From Acidovorax delafieldii (GTDB lineage: Bacteria > Pseudomonadota > Gammaproteobacteria > Burkholderiales > Burkholderiaceae_C): 64,000 nucleotides of DNA. The translations under genes and the position numbers were made by a program. Numbering within the stretch: position 1 is the stretch's first letter; the number at the start of each line of letters is the position of its first letter. The notes under the pieces are model-generated. The model was not told where the DNA came from. It was given only the letters and a program-made list of their open reading frames with translations, and ran no database searches. This document shows, piece after piece, positions 53,189 through 62,445 of the stretch. The stretch is from assembly GCA_002377855.1 (NCBI GenBank), contig DFQQ01000030.1, positions 62,001 to 126,000 of the forward strand, in the 5' to 3' direction.

Positions 53189-54199
53189 TCAGGCAGCGGG
53201 GAGGAATTCTGCCAACTCGGCAGGCAGCGGGGCGTTCAAGGTAACCCGCTCGGCGGTGGCAGGGTGGCTGAACTGTAACCGCCACGCGTGCAAAAACATG
53301 CGCTTCAGACCCAGCTTGTGCAACCGCTTGTTCAAATCGAAGTCGCCATACTTGTCGTCGCCCACGATGGGGTGCCCCTGGCTGGCCAGGTGAACTCGGA
53401 TCTGGTGGGTGCGTCCGGTTTTGATGGTGACTTCCAGCAGCGTCATGGCCGGAAGGCCCTGCAGCGGCCGCGCAGGCACCCCTTGCCGCACCTTCACAAG
53501 AGTAATGGAGCGCATGCCATCCGGATCATCCACCGTTGTGACCCGCACCCGGCGCTCGCCGTCGGCTTGCAGGTATTTGTGCAGCGGCAGATCAATGACC
53601 TTGTTGCTGGGCGCCCACTGCCCTGTGACCAGCGCCAAGTAGGTCTTGCCCGTCTCACGCTCGCGAAACTGGTCCTGCAGGTGGGTCAGCGCTGACCGTT
53701 TCTTGGCCACCAGCAGGATTCCCGAGGTCTCCCGGTCCAGCCGGTGCACCAGTTCCAGCAGCTTGGCGTGAGGACGGGCTTGGCGCAGCTGTTCGATGAC
53801 GCCAAAGCTCACTCCGCTGCCCCCATGTACCGCCACACCGGCAGGTTTGTCGATAGCGAGCACATGCTCATCTTCCAGAAGAATCGGGAATTCACGCGCC
53901 GGGGCCGGGCGCTCTGCCTTTTCGGCCACTTTCTCGGACACCCGCACGGGCGGTAGCCGTACCAGGTCCCCTTGCTCTAAACGGGTGTCTGCGCTGGCCC
54001 TGCCCTTGTTGATGCGCACCTCACCGCTTCGAATGATGCGGTAGACATGGGTTTTTGGAACGCCCTTGAGATGGCGTATCAGGAAGTTATCGAGCCGCTG
54101 GCCAGCGGAATCTTCATCGACTTCGACCAGTCGGACTGCAGGAGGGTTGGTAGCCGGGGCCCCGTCCAGCGGTGGTTTGCCCCCTATAATGTGTTTCAC
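53189..54199 (-). CDS. rluC: RluC-type 23S rRNA pseudouridine synthase
   Basis: Makes pseudouridine in 23S rRNA (positions 955, 2504, 2580 in E. coli). The 336-residue protein has an S4 RNA-binding domain (about 28-75, GQRLDNFLIRHLKGVPKTHVYRIIRSGEVRIN by key residues), then LAIDKPAGVAVHGGSG and the catalytic aspartate in ELVHRLDRETSGILLVAKK, and GRTHQIRVHLASQGHPIVGD. The start used is GTG 54199 (VKHIIGGKPP), with a weak ribosome site. It is divergent from rne, an arrangement also seen in E. coli. Confidence 0.93.
   Translation of the reverse strand: MKHIIGGKPPLDGAPATNPPAVRLVEVDEDSAGQRLDNFLIRHLKGVPKTHVYRIIRSGEVRINKGRASADTRLEQGDLVRLPPVRVSEKVAEKAERPAPAREFPILLEDEHVLAIDKPAGVAVHGGSGVSFGVIEQLRQARPHAKLLELVHRLDRETSGILLVAKKRSALTHLQDQFRERETGKTYLALVTGQWAPSNKVIDLPLHKYLQADGERRVRVTTVDDPDGMRSITLVKVRQGVPARPLQGLPAMTLLEVTIKTGRTHQIRVHLASQGHPIVGDDKYGDFDLNKRLHKLGLKRMFLHAWRLQFSHPATAERVTLNAPLPAELAEFLPAA
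54185..54190 (+). promoter_or_regulatory. Candidate -10 box for rne
   Basis: A perfect TATAAT lies just inside the rluC start region and points toward rne. If used, the rne leader would be about 585 bases long, in keeping with the long regulatory 5' leader of E. coli rne. No clear -35 is present. Confidence 0.4.
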
Positions 54200-54780
54200 C
54201 TGCGCGTTGTTTTGTAAGTGGTTGATTTGTCTGGAGTTTAGTCCACTCAGCCATGCTACTTGCGCAGGCAGGTCGATGCCAGCGGGTGTCGCACATGCAG
54301 ATTGCGGGCCAGATGCCTGCAATGGCCTGGGCGGTAGTCGGCGGGCTGACAAATTGAAACACTGATACGGAATCCCCCAAACCGGCAGATGCACCCTACC
54401 AGGGACAGGTCTGCCGGCGGATCAAAGCGAGCATGTGGTTGTTGATGGCTTGGATGGCGACTTTATGGCGGCGGCTCTTGCCCCCGGCCATGCGCGTCCA
54501 ATTGCCACCAGCGCCCTACCAGCAAGCGCAAGCAGCTATCAAATGCATAGCAAATCTGCGCCAATCCCACTCGCCCCCATCCACGCGCCCTTGCCTCCTG
54601 TGCTGAGCTCACCCTCGGCAGCCTGAGTCATCCCCGGCAATTCCCTTCGTTTCGATCCGTCAGTCCAGGCATTCACAGCTCCTGTAGAGCTTGTCATTGG
54701 TTTGGAACTGTGGGCGGCAGCCCGTTGCAGCAACTGTGCTGCACCGCTGCCGCTCGCGAAACACTGGAAGGAATCGCATC
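54200..54780 (+). promoter_or_regulatory. Long region between rluC and rne
   Basis: A 581-base stretch without a gene. It holds the dispersed repeat at 54499-54550 and otherwise no gene I can support. It probably carries the rluC promoter (minus) and the rne leader (plus). Open frames in it are short and without family features. Confidence 0.5.
54499..54550 (+). repeat. Dispersed AGCGC-N10 repeat upstream of rne
   Basis: AGCGC (54510-54514), ten bases, AGCGC (54525-54529), then AAGCAGCTATCAAATGCATAG. It is close to the consensus. Confidence 0.85.
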
Positions 54781-57700
54781 ATGAAGCGGATGCTCATCAA
54801 CGCCACGCAGCCCGAAGAACGCCGCCTGGCCATCGTCGACGGACAAAAGCTCCTCGACTACGAAATCGAAATCGAAGGGCGCGAGCAGCGCAAGGGCAAC
54901 ATCTACAAGGCCGTCGTCACGCGCGTCGAGCCTTCGCTGGAAGCCTGCTTTGTCGACTACGGCGAAGACCGCCACGGTTTCCTGCCGTTCAAGGAAATCT
55001 CCCGCAGCTACTTCACCCCCGGTGTCTCGCCCAGTCAGGCGCGCATCAATGATGTGATCAAGGAAGGCCAGGAGCTGCTGGTCCAGGTCGAGAAGGAAGA
55101 GCGCGGCAACAAGGGCGCAGCCCTGACCACGTTCGTCTCGCTGGCCGGCCGCTATGTGGTGCTGATGCCCAACAACCCCCGTGGCGGTGGCGTTTCGCGC
55201 CGCATCGAAGGCGAGGACCGCGCCGAGCTCAAGGAGGCGATGGACCAGCTGGAATACCCCAACGGCATGTCCATCATCGCGCGCACCGCAGGCATCGGCC
55301 GCAGCGCCCCCGAACTGCAGTGGGATCTGAACTACCTGCTCAAGCTCTGGAACGCCATCGACGGCGCTGCCAAGGGCGGCAAGGGCGCCTTCCTGATCTA
55401 CCAGGAGTCTTCGCTCGTCATCCGCGCGATCCGCGACTACTTCAACAACGACATCGGTGACATCCTCATCGATACCGACGACATCTACGAACAGGCGCAG
55501 CAGTTCATGGCGCACGTCATGCCTGAGCATGCCGCCCGCGTGAAGCGCTACCGCGATGACGCCGCCCTGTTCAGCCGCTTCCAGATCGAGCACCAGATCG
55601 AATCGGCCTACGCCCGCACCGTGCAGCTGCCCTCGGGCGGCGCCATCGTGATCGACCACACCGAAGCGCTGGTCAGCGTGGACGTGAACTCGGCCCGCGC
55701 CATCAAGGGCGGCGACATCGAGGAAACCGCCACCCGCACCAACCTGGAAGCCGCCGACGAAGTGGCCCGCCAGATGCGTCTGCGTGACCTGGGTGGCCTG
55801 ATCGTGATCGACTTCATCGACATGGAGGAGAGCAAGAACCGCCGCGAAGTGGAAAACCGCCTGCGCGACGCGCTGCGCCAGGACCGCGCCCGCGTGCAGT
55901 TCGGCACCATCAGCAAGTTTGGCCTCATGGAAATGAGCCGCCAGCGCCTGAAGCCCGCTTTGAGCGAAGGCTCCTCCATCCCCTGCCCCCGTTGCGGCGG
56001 CGCAGGCCATATCCGCGACACGGAATCGTCGGCCCTGCAGATCCTGCGGATCATCCAGGAAGAGTCGATGAAGGACAACACGGCCGCCGTGCACTGCCAG
56101 GTGCCGGTGGAAGTGGCTTCGTTCCTGCTCAACGAAAAGCGCACCGAGATCGCCAAGATCGAACTCAAGCAGCGCGTGAGCGTGCTCATGGTGCCCAACA
56201 AGGCGCTGGAAACGCCCAACTACCGCCTGGAGCGTCTGAAGCACGACGATCCGCGCCTGGACCACATCGATGCCAGCTACAAGCTTGCCGAAGAGGTGGA
56301 AGACCCCACTGCCGTGACGCGCCGCTCGCAGGAACCCACCAACAAACAGACGCCCGTGATCAAGGGTGTGCTGCCCGATGCACCTGCCCCCGTGGCCGAG
56401 CCCCGCCCCGAAGGCGCGGCACGGCCTGCCCGCAATGGCAATGGCCCGCGCAGCGCGGCCCCTGCCCCTCAAGCGGCGCCTGCACCCGCACCTGTAGCGC
56501 AAGAAAAGGGGTTCTTCGCTTGGCTGAAGAGCTTGTTTGGCTTTGGCTCCGCCCCAGCACCCGCGCCAGTGGTGGCGCCTGCCCCTGCCCCAGCAGAAGG
56601 CGCGGCGCGCGGCGATGCCCGCCGTGACGGCAGAGGCGGCGAAGGCCGCGGCCGACGAGGTGGCCGTGACGGCGGCCGCGATGGCGCGCGTGATCCAGGT
56701 CGTGAAGGCAATCGCGACACCAACCGCGACGCCACAGGCAGCGCCAGCGAAGGCCGGGGCCGACGCAACGAACGCGGAGCCGAAGGGCGCGCGCCCCGCG
56801 ATGGCGACCGCCGTCCCGAAGGCGAAAGCCGCAACGGCGAAGGCCGTGAAGGCCGCAACGGCCGTGATGGCCGTAGCCGCCGCGACGCAGAAAGCCGAGG
56901 CAACGCTGCGCTCAATGGCGAGGCCAACGCCGCACCCGCGGAAGCACTGGCCAACGTAAGCGCCGCAGGTCCTGAAGCCGGCAGCCCCATGCAGCCGCGT
57001 GGCGAGCGTGGTCCGCGCCGTGAACGCGGCGAACGCAGCGAACGCTCGGAAGGCGGACGCCGCGAACGTGGCCCACGCAACGCAGAAGGCCAGGAGCGCA
57101 CCACGCCAGCGCCCATGGACTTTGCCGACACGTCGCCACTGGCATCGCTGCCCGATCTGGATCTGACTCTGACCGGCAATGAAGTCACGGTGCAGGCAAC
57201 GGCACCGGCCAACGAAGAGCGCCGCGAGCGCCGCTCACGCGACCGTTACGGCCGTGACCGACGCGAACGTGGCGAGCGCGCACCGCGTGAAGGCGGCGGC
57301 GACGCAGCTGCAGAGGCACCGCAGCAAGACTTCGCTGTGGCAGCCGATGTGCCGGCCGCGGCGCAGGACGATGCGCCCCGCCGCAGCTACTTCACGGCCC
57401 CTGCGGCCGAAGTGGCCGCACCAGCAGTGGTGGGCAATGCAGTGGCCGAGGCAGCGCCGATGCCCGTGCCGACTGCTGCAGAGCACGCTGCGCAACCAAC
57501 CCAGGCAGTGGTAGCGCCGGCAGTTGCAGCGCCCGCGCCAGCACCTGTAACGGCGCCCGCAGCCCCCTCCGCAGGTATGCCGCGCGTGCAGCCTTTCGCG
57601 TTGCCGGTAGACGCACTGCAGGCAGTTGCTGCCGCCTCGGGTTTGCAGTGGATGAACTCCGATAGCGAAAAAGTTGCGGCCGTTCAAGCCGCGATTGCGG

Positions 57701-57837
57701 CAGAGCCCAAGCCGGTGCGCGTGCCGCGCGAGCGCCCCCCGGCCGTGGTGCTGGACGACGGCCCCTTGGTGCTGGTGGAAACCCGCCGCGATCTCGCCGC
57801 CATGCCCCTGCCGTTTGAGCAGCCTCCCTCGGCCTGA
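54781..57837 (+). CDS. rne: Ribonuclease E
   Basis: The main endonuclease of mRNA decay and rRNA/tRNA processing. The 1018-residue protein has the catalytic half (1-530): an S1 domain (about 36-125, EACFVDYGEDRHGFLPFKEIS by key residues), the 5'-sensor and DNase-I-like domain with D301, N303 and D344 (SVDVNSARAIKGG; VIDFIDMEE), and the Zn-link CPRC (402-405). The C-terminal half is low-complexity: a short amphipathic segment (575-589, FFAWLKSLFGFG), an Arg/Gly-rich stretch (about 610-790) and a conserved end (about 935-1018). ATG 54781 follows AAGGA. Confidence 0.97.
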   Translation: MKRMLINATQPEERRLAIVDGQKLLDYEIEIEGREQRKGNIYKAVVTRVEPSLEACFVDYGEDRHGFLPFKEISRSYFTPGVSPSQARINDVIKEGQELLVQVEKEERGNKGAALTTFVSLAGRYVVLMPNNPRGGGVSRRIEGEDRAELKEAMDQLEYPNGMSIIARTAGIGRSAPELQWDLNYLLKLWNAIDGAAKGGKGAFLIYQESSLVIRAIRDYFNNDIGDILIDTDDIYEQAQQFMAHVMPEHAARVKRYRDDAALFSRFQIEHQIESAYARTVQLPSGGAIVIDHTEALVSVDVNSARAIKGGDIEETATRTNLEAADEVARQMRLRDLGGLIVIDFIDMEESKNRREVENRLRDALRQDRARVQFGTISKFGLMEMSRQRLKPALSEGSSIPCPRCGGAGHIRDTESSALQILRIIQEESMKDNTAAVHCQVPVEVASFLLNEKRTEIAKIELKQRVSVLMVPNKALETPNYRLERLKHDDPRLDHIDASYKLAEEVEDPTAVTRRSQEPTNKQTPVIKGVLPDAPAPVAEPRPEGAARPARNGNGPRSAAPAPQAAPAPAPVAQEKGFFAWLKSLFGFGSAPAPAPVVAPAPAPAEGAARGDARRDGRGGEGRGRRGGRDGGRDGARDPGREGNRDTNRDATGSASEGRGRRNERGAEGRAPRDGDRRPEGESRNGEGREGRNGRDGRSRRDAESRGNAALNGEANAAPAEALANVSAAGPEAGSPMQPRGERGPRRERGERSERSEGGRRERGPRNAEGQERTTPAPMDFADTSPLASLPDLDLTLTGNEVTVQATAPANEERRERRSRDRYGRDRRERGERAPREGGGDAAAEAPQQDFAVAADVPAAAQDDAPRRSYFTAPAAEVAAPAVVGNAVAEAAPMPVPTAAEHAAQPTQAVVAPAVAAPAPAPVTAPAAPSAGMPRVQPFALPVDALQAVAAASGLQWMNSDSEKVAAVQAAIAAEPKPVRVPRERPPAVVLDDGPLVLVETRRDLAAMPLPFEQPPSA

Positions 57838-57864
57838 TGACATCAGGATGCCCTGCCGGGCACT

Positions 57865-57897
57865 CAACAAAGGCGGCTTCGGCCGCCTTTGTTGTTT
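57865..57897 (+). terminator. Rho-independent terminator of rne
   Basis: CAACAAAGGCGGC (57865-57877) pairs perfectly with GCCGCCTTTGTTG (57882-57894) around a TTCG tetraloop, followed by TTTGTG. Confidence 0.88.
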
Positions 57898-58163
57898 GTG
57901 TGAGTCGGGCTTGATGCTCTGCGGGGCAGTGACGGCGAGGTAGCCGCTTCACACACCGCCCGCTGGCCGCCGAATCGAAGGCAGCGCTGCCAAGGGAATA
58001 TGCCGCGGGTACCAAGGCCTCTGGCGGGCTGCGCGGCGGCCCTTGTGGGCATCACTCAAAATAACGCTTTACGGGTTGGTTGGGCCCGCACACGGCGTCG
58101 ACGTCGTCGTCGTGCCCCGTCACCGTTACCCGTTTGCCATCGCTTTCCCACTTTCAACACAAC
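57898..58163. other. Gap between the rne terminator and yaaA
   Basis: Apart from the terminator just before it, I see only a short GTCGAC/GTCGTC run near 58090-58110. No gene, RNA or clear promoter is recognisable. Confidence 0.4.
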
Positions 58164-58940
58164 ATGCTGTTCTTGCTGTCCCCTGCCAAATCGCTGGACT
58201 ACGACACCCCGGTGCCAGACAACCTGCCGCACACCCGGCCGCAATTTGTGCCGCAATCGACCACGCTGATTGAAGTGTTGCGCCAAAAGTCTGTGCAGGA
58301 AATTGCCTCCCTCATGAGCCTGAGCGATACCCTCGCGGCCCTGAATGTCGCCCGCTACCAAGCCTGGAAGCCGCAGTTCACTGCCGGCAATTCGCGCCAG
58401 GCAGTGCTGGCCTTCAACGGGGATGTGTACGAGGGTCTGCAAGCCCGCAGCCTGAGCGCCGATGACCTCGGCTGGGCGCAGCGCCATGTGGCGATTTTGA
58501 GCGGCCTTTACGGCGTTTTGCGTCCGCTGGACCGCATGCAGCCCTATCGGCTCGAAATGGGCACGCGACTGGCCACCGCCGCGGGCAGCACCCTGTACCA
58601 ATACTGGGGTCCGCAGATTGCCGAGCACCTCAACACACAACTGCAATCGGACACTACCCCCGTGATCGTGAACCTCGCCTCGCAGGAGTATTTCAAGGCG
58701 GTGGACCGCAAGGCGCTCAAAGCGCGCGTGGTCGAATGCGTGTTTGAGGACTGGAAAGGCAGTGCCTACAAGATCATCAGCTTCCATGCCAAGCGCGCGC
58801 GTGGTCTCATGGTGCGCTATGCCATCACCCACCGGCTGAGCACGCCGCGACAGCTCGAAGGTTTCAACCTCGAAGGCTACGCCTATGACGCGCTAGCATC
58901 TGATCCTGAACGCCTGGTGTTCCGGCGCAAACCCGATTGA
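58164..58940 (+). CDS. yaaA: Peroxide stress protein YaaA
   Basis: A 258-residue DNA-binding protein of the DUF328/YaaA family; in E. coli it limits free iron and protects DNA during hydrogen peroxide stress. It starts MLFLLSPAKSLDYDTPVP, and has FNGDVYEGLQARSLSADDLGWAQRH, ILSGLYGVLRPLDRMQPYRLEMGT and VVECVFEDWKGSAYKIISFHAKRARGLM by key residues, all hallmarks. The start is ATG 58164; an upstream in-frame extension is not conserved. Confidence 0.95.
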   Translation: MLFLLSPAKSLDYDTPVPDNLPHTRPQFVPQSTTLIEVLRQKSVQEIASLMSLSDTLAALNVARYQAWKPQFTAGNSRQAVLAFNGDVYEGLQARSLSADDLGWAQRHVAILSGLYGVLRPLDRMQPYRLEMGTRLATAAGSTLYQYWGPQIAEHLNTQLQSDTTPVIVNLASQEYFKAVDRKALKARVVECVFEDWKGSAYKIISFHAKRARGLMVRYAITHRLSTPRQLEGFNLEGYAYDALASDPERLVFRRKPD

Positions 58941-58979
58941 TTCCTTTACTCCTTTTTGTACACGCTAGAGGTCCCGCAC

Positions 58980-59876
58980 ATGGCCCTGTCCCCCGCCCAG
59001 CACCGTACCGCAGCCACCGGCAAGCCGGTGGCCCAGGCCGTGACCCCCGAGCTGCGCCGCTGGATCATTGAGCAGGCCCAGGCGGGTTTTTCTGCTCCTG
59101 TGGTGCTGCAGTCCATGCGTGATGCCGGCTGGAACGAAGACGTGGCGGCAGAGGCCATGGAAACCACGTTGCAGGAACACCTGAACGAGCTGGCAGTGCA
59201 AAAGGGGCAGCCTCCCGCCGTGCCCGTGCCCGAGCCCTTGCTGGGGGACTCCCCCGCCCTGCTGAACGCAGGCGAGCGTCAGGTGCAGGTGCTGCTGCAG
59301 CTGGCCAAGCCGCGCGTGGTGGTGTTGGGCAACTTCCTTTCGCCCGAAGAGTGCGATGCCCTGATTGCCGCCGCCAGCCCGCGCATGGCACGCTCGCTCA
59401 CCGTGGCCACGCAAACCGGCGGTGAAGAGGTGAACGACGACCGCACCAGCGACGGCATGTTCTTTCAGCGCGGCGAAAGTGCGCTGGTGCAGACCATTGA
59501 AGAGCGCATTGCCAGGGTGCTGCAATGGCCCATTGAAAACGGCGAAGGGCTGCAGGTGCTGCACTACCGCCCAGGCGCCGAATACAAGCCGCATTACGAT
59601 TACTTTGACCCGAACGAGCCCGGCACGCCCACCATCGTCAAGCGCGGCGGGCAGCGCGTGGGCACGCTGGTGATGTACCTGAACACGCCCGAAAAAGGCG
59701 GCGGCACCACCTTCCCCGATGTGTTCCTGGAAGTGGCGCCCCAACGCGGCAACGCGGTGTTCTTCAGCTACGAACGGCCCCACCCCTCCACCCAGACGCT
59801 GCACGGCGGTGCACCGGTGATTGCCGGTGAAAAGTGGATCGCCACCAAGTGGCTGCGCGAGCGCGAGTTCAAATAA
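58980..59876 (+). CDS. 2-oxoglutarate/Fe(II) oxygenase, prolyl 4-hydroxylase type
   Basis: A 298-residue oxygenase. The C-terminal P4Hc domain has the iron ligands H205 and D207 (YKPHYDYFDP) and H275 (QTLHGGAP), with K285 (AGEKWIATKW) for 2-oxoglutarate. The N-terminal ~70 residues form a small helical domain (TPELRRWIIEQAQAGFSAP, MRDAGWNEDVAAEAME) of unknown role. The substrate may be a protein proline, but this is not known. It is followed by a dispersed repeat and queF. Confidence 0.88.
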   Translation: MALSPAQHRTAATGKPVAQAVTPELRRWIIEQAQAGFSAPVVLQSMRDAGWNEDVAAEAMETTLQEHLNELAVQKGQPPAVPVPEPLLGDSPALLNAGERQVQVLLQLAKPRVVVLGNFLSPEECDALIAAASPRMARSLTVATQTGGEEVNDDRTSDGMFFQRGESALVQTIEERIARVLQWPIENGEGLQVLHYRPGAEYKPHYDYFDPNEPGTPTIVKRGGQRVGTLVMYLNTPEKGGGTTFPDVFLEVAPQRGNAVFFSYERPHPSTQTLHGGAPVIAGEKWIATKWLREREFK

Positions 59877-59881
59877 TCATC

Positions 59882-59934
59882 AAATCATGCTCTAGCGCTT
59901 TATACATAAGCGCAAGCAGCTACTATTTTTATAG
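59882..59934 (+). repeat. Dispersed AGCGC-N10 repeat upstream of queF
   Basis: AGCGC (59894-59898), ten bases, AGCGC (59909-59913), then AAGCAGCTACTATTTTTATAG. It fills the gap between the oxygenase and queF and ends three bases before the queF start codon, which has no Shine-Dalgarno sequence. Confidence 0.85.
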
Positions 59935-59937
59935 CAA

Positions 59938-60786
59938 ATGACCAATACCCCCGAACAATCCCAGCTGGGTAAAGCCTCGGCCTACACAGACCAATACGAC
60001 CCGACGCTGCTCTTTCCCATCCCGCGTGCGGGCAAGCGGGCCGAGATCGGCATTGCCGACGCCCCGCCCTTCTTCGGAGCCGATCTGTGGACGGCATTCG
60101 AGGTGTCGTGGCTCAACCTGCGCGGCAAGCCCCAGGTGGCACTGGTGCACTTCACCATTCCCTGTGAGTCTCCGAACATCGTCGAGAGCAAGTCGTTCAA
60201 GCTCTACCTCAACAGCTTCAACAACACCCGTTTTGCCGACTCCAGCGAGGTACAGGCCCGCCTGCGCGCCGACATCAGCGAAGCCGTGTGGCGCGGTGCG
60301 CCCCACCCCGCCACGGTGGGGGTAAAGCTGATTGCCCCCGAGCTGTTTGACCAGGAACCCGTGCACGAGCTGGACGGCCTGAGCCTGGACCGCCTGGACG
60401 TGGAATGCACCCGCTACCAGCCTGCGCCCGATCTGCTCAAAGCCCAGTTGGACGAAGCCCCGGTGACCGAAGTGCTCACCAGCAATCTGCTCAAGAGCAA
60501 CTGCCTGGTCACCGGCCAGCCTGACTGGGGCAGCGTGCAGATCCGCTACACGGGCCCGCAGATCGACCAGGAAGGGCTGCTGCAGTACCTGGTGAGCTTT
60601 CGCAACCACAACGAATTCCACGAACAGTGCGTGGAGCGCATCTTCATGGACCTGTGGACACGCTGCAAACCCATCAAGCTGATGGTGTACGCCCGCTACA
60701 CGCGCCGGGGCGGGCTGGACATCAACCCCCTGCGCACCAGCCACCCGCAGGCGCTGCCGGCCAACGTGCGCACGGCGCGGCAGTAA
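59938..60786 (+). CDS. queF: NADPH-dependent 7-cyano-7-deazaguanine reductase
   Basis: Reduces preQ0 to preQ1 in queuosine synthesis. The 282-residue protein is the long, two-domain (E. coli) type: the N-terminal NADPH-binding motif is ESKSFKLYLNSFNNTRF and the catalytic C189 and D196 lie in SNCLVTGQPDWG. Numbers match the E. coli enzyme (C190, D197) closely. It has no visible Shine-Dalgarno sequence because the dispersed repeat abuts the start. Confidence 0.97.
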   Translation: MTNTPEQSQLGKASAYTDQYDPTLLFPIPRAGKRAEIGIADAPPFFGADLWTAFEVSWLNLRGKPQVALVHFTIPCESPNIVESKSFKLYLNSFNNTRFADSSEVQARLRADISEAVWRGAPHPATVGVKLIAPELFDQEPVHELDGLSLDRLDVECTRYQPAPDLLKAQLDEAPVTEVLTSNLLKSNCLVTGQPDWGSVQIRYTGPQIDQEGLLQYLVSFRNHNEFHEQCVERIFMDLWTRCKPIKLMVYARYTRRGGLDINPLRTSHPQALPANVRTARQ

Positions 60787-60882
60787 CGGCGCCCTGCGAC
60801 ACGCGCCCTGGCGGCCTGCGCCAAGACCTGCGCTGGCGTAGGGCCGAGCCGGGCCAATCCCCCAAGCTCAGCCCCGCAGCCC

Positions 60883-62445
60883 TCAGGCATCCATGTGAAA
60901 GACCTGCACCGCGCGCGACAAAGTCTTGGTGCGGTCGCTCAGCACCCGGACTTCGCCAGCGGTCTGGTCCACCATATCGGCGTTTTGTTGCGTCACGCTG
61001 TCCAGTCGATTCACCGCATCATTGACCTGACCAATGCCCACGGACTGCTCTCCCGTGGCGCTGGTGATCTGCGACATCAGGTTGGTGACCTGCTTCACGG
61101 ATCGCTCCACGCTGGCAATGGTGGCCTGCGCCTGCGCGGCATAGCCCGCGCCGCTGCTAACCTGCTCGGAGGAATCACTGATGAGCTGGTGGATCTCGCG
61201 GGCCGCCTGGGCGCTGCGCTGGGCCAACTCGCGCACCTCCGAAGCCACCACCGCGAACCCCCGCCCCTGTTCACCCGCACGCGCGGCTTCCACGGCGGCG
61301 TTCAACGCCAGAATGTTGGTCTGGAAGGCAATGCCCTCGATGATGCCGATGATGTCCGCCATGCGGCGCGATGACGCTTCAATGGCCTGCATCGATGCGT
61401 TGGCGCTTCCTACTGCGGCACTGCCTTGCTGCGCGATATCGCTGCTTTGTTGGCTCTGCGTGGCAATCTGCCGCGCGGCATCGGCCGTCTGCTGCACGGT
61501 GCTGGCCAGTTGCTCCATCGAAGCCGCGGTTTCCTGCAGGCTGCTGGCCTGGTCTTCGGTACGCGCGGCAAGGTCTTGCGCACTGGCAGAAATGCGCGCG
61601 GTGGCCTGCGAGAAAACACCCACTTCGGCGCGCACGTCGCCAATCACTGCCCGCAGATTGACCTGCACCTGCCACACATTGCGCACCAGCGACCCCAGCA
61701 CATGCGGGTGGGGCTTGATCATGGTGGACTTGAGGTTGCACGCGGCCAACGCGCCTGCGAAGTTATCCACCTCGTTGATGACGCACGCCACACTGCGATA
61801 GAACCACCCCAGCAACGCAACGGCCGCCACTGCCGAAAGCCCCCACTGCGCGGCCATGCCGGCCCAGCCGGTCATGCCCATGACAGCTGGCGCTGCCCCA
61901 GCCGCCAGGACGCCCAGCAGGCCCAGCGCCATGCGCTGTGTGAGCGAAAGCCGGTGCAGCGGCCCAAATGTGTCGCGCCACCCCAGCGGACGGACGCGCC
62001 CGGCGTGCAGCTTGAAGGTGTGCTTTCCGCTGGCGCGCTCCTGAGCGATCTTGGCGTACAGCGCTTCGGCTTCAGCCACCTGATCGCGGGTGGGGCGAAA
62101 GCGCACCGACATGTAGCCCACTGGCTTGCCGTTGTCCAAGATGGGCGTGACATTCGCCTCCACCCAGTAATGGTCGCCATTGGCGCGGCGGTTTTTCACG
62201 ATGCCTGACCAGGGGCGACCCCGCCCGATGGTTGACCACATGTCCTTGAACGCCTCTGGCGGCATGTCCGGGTGGCGAATGAGGTTGTGCGGTTGCCCCA
62301 TCAGTTCGTCGTAGCTGTACCCGCTCACCTCGGCGAACGCGGTATTGCAGTGGGTGATGCACCCACGCGCATCGGTGGTGGACACCAGCAGTTGAGATTG
62401 AGGAAAGAAATACTCTTTTTGAGAGACAGGCAGGTTGGAGCGCAT
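60883..62445 (-). CDS. Methyl-accepting chemotaxis protein with PAS domain (Aer-like)
   Basis: A 520-residue chemoreceptor with an N-terminal PAS domain (about 14-120, with VSTTDARGCITHCNTAFAEVSGYSYDELMGQPHNLIRHPDMP by key residues) like the E. coli energy-taxis receptor Aer, then two close membrane segments (about 172-215), a HAMP-like region and a cytoplasmic signalling domain with IEGIAFQTNILALNAAVEAARAGEQGRGFAVVASEVR (key residues). No NWETF tail is present. PAS receptors of this layout bind FAD or sense redox state. The start is ATG 62445. Confidence 0.92.
   Translation of the reverse strand: MRSNLPVSQKEYFFPQSQLLVSTTDARGCITHCNTAFAEVSGYSYDELMGQPHNLIRHPDMPPEAFKDMWSTIGRGRPWSGIVKNRRANGDHYWVEANVTPILDNGKPVGYMSVRFRPTRDQVAEAEALYAKIAQERASGKHTFKLHAGRVRPLGWRDTFGPLHRLSLTQRMALGLLGVLAAGAAPAVMGMTGWAGMAAQWGLSAVAAVALLGWFYRSVACVINEVDNFAGALAACNLKSTMIKPHPHVLGSLVRNVWQVQVNLRAVIGDVRAEVGVFSQATARISASAQDLAARTEDQASSLQETAASMEQLASTVQQTADAARQIATQSQQSSDIAQQGSAAVGSANASMQAIEASSRRMADIIGIIEGIAFQTNILALNAAVEAARAGEQGRGFAVVASEVRELAQRSAQAAREIHQLISDSSEQVSSGAGYAAQAQATIASVERSVKQVTNLMSQITSATGEQSVGIGQVNDAVNRLDSVTQQNADMVDQTAGEVRVLSDRTKTLSRAVQVFHMDA

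Noticed and set aside
54694..56502. 602-codon open frame antisense to rne
   Set aside because: Shadow of the rne catalytic half; no domains recognised.
58885..58910. GCGCTAGCATCTGATCC near the end of yaaA, resembling the dispersed repeat
   Set aside because: Only one arm matches and the ten-base spacing is absent.
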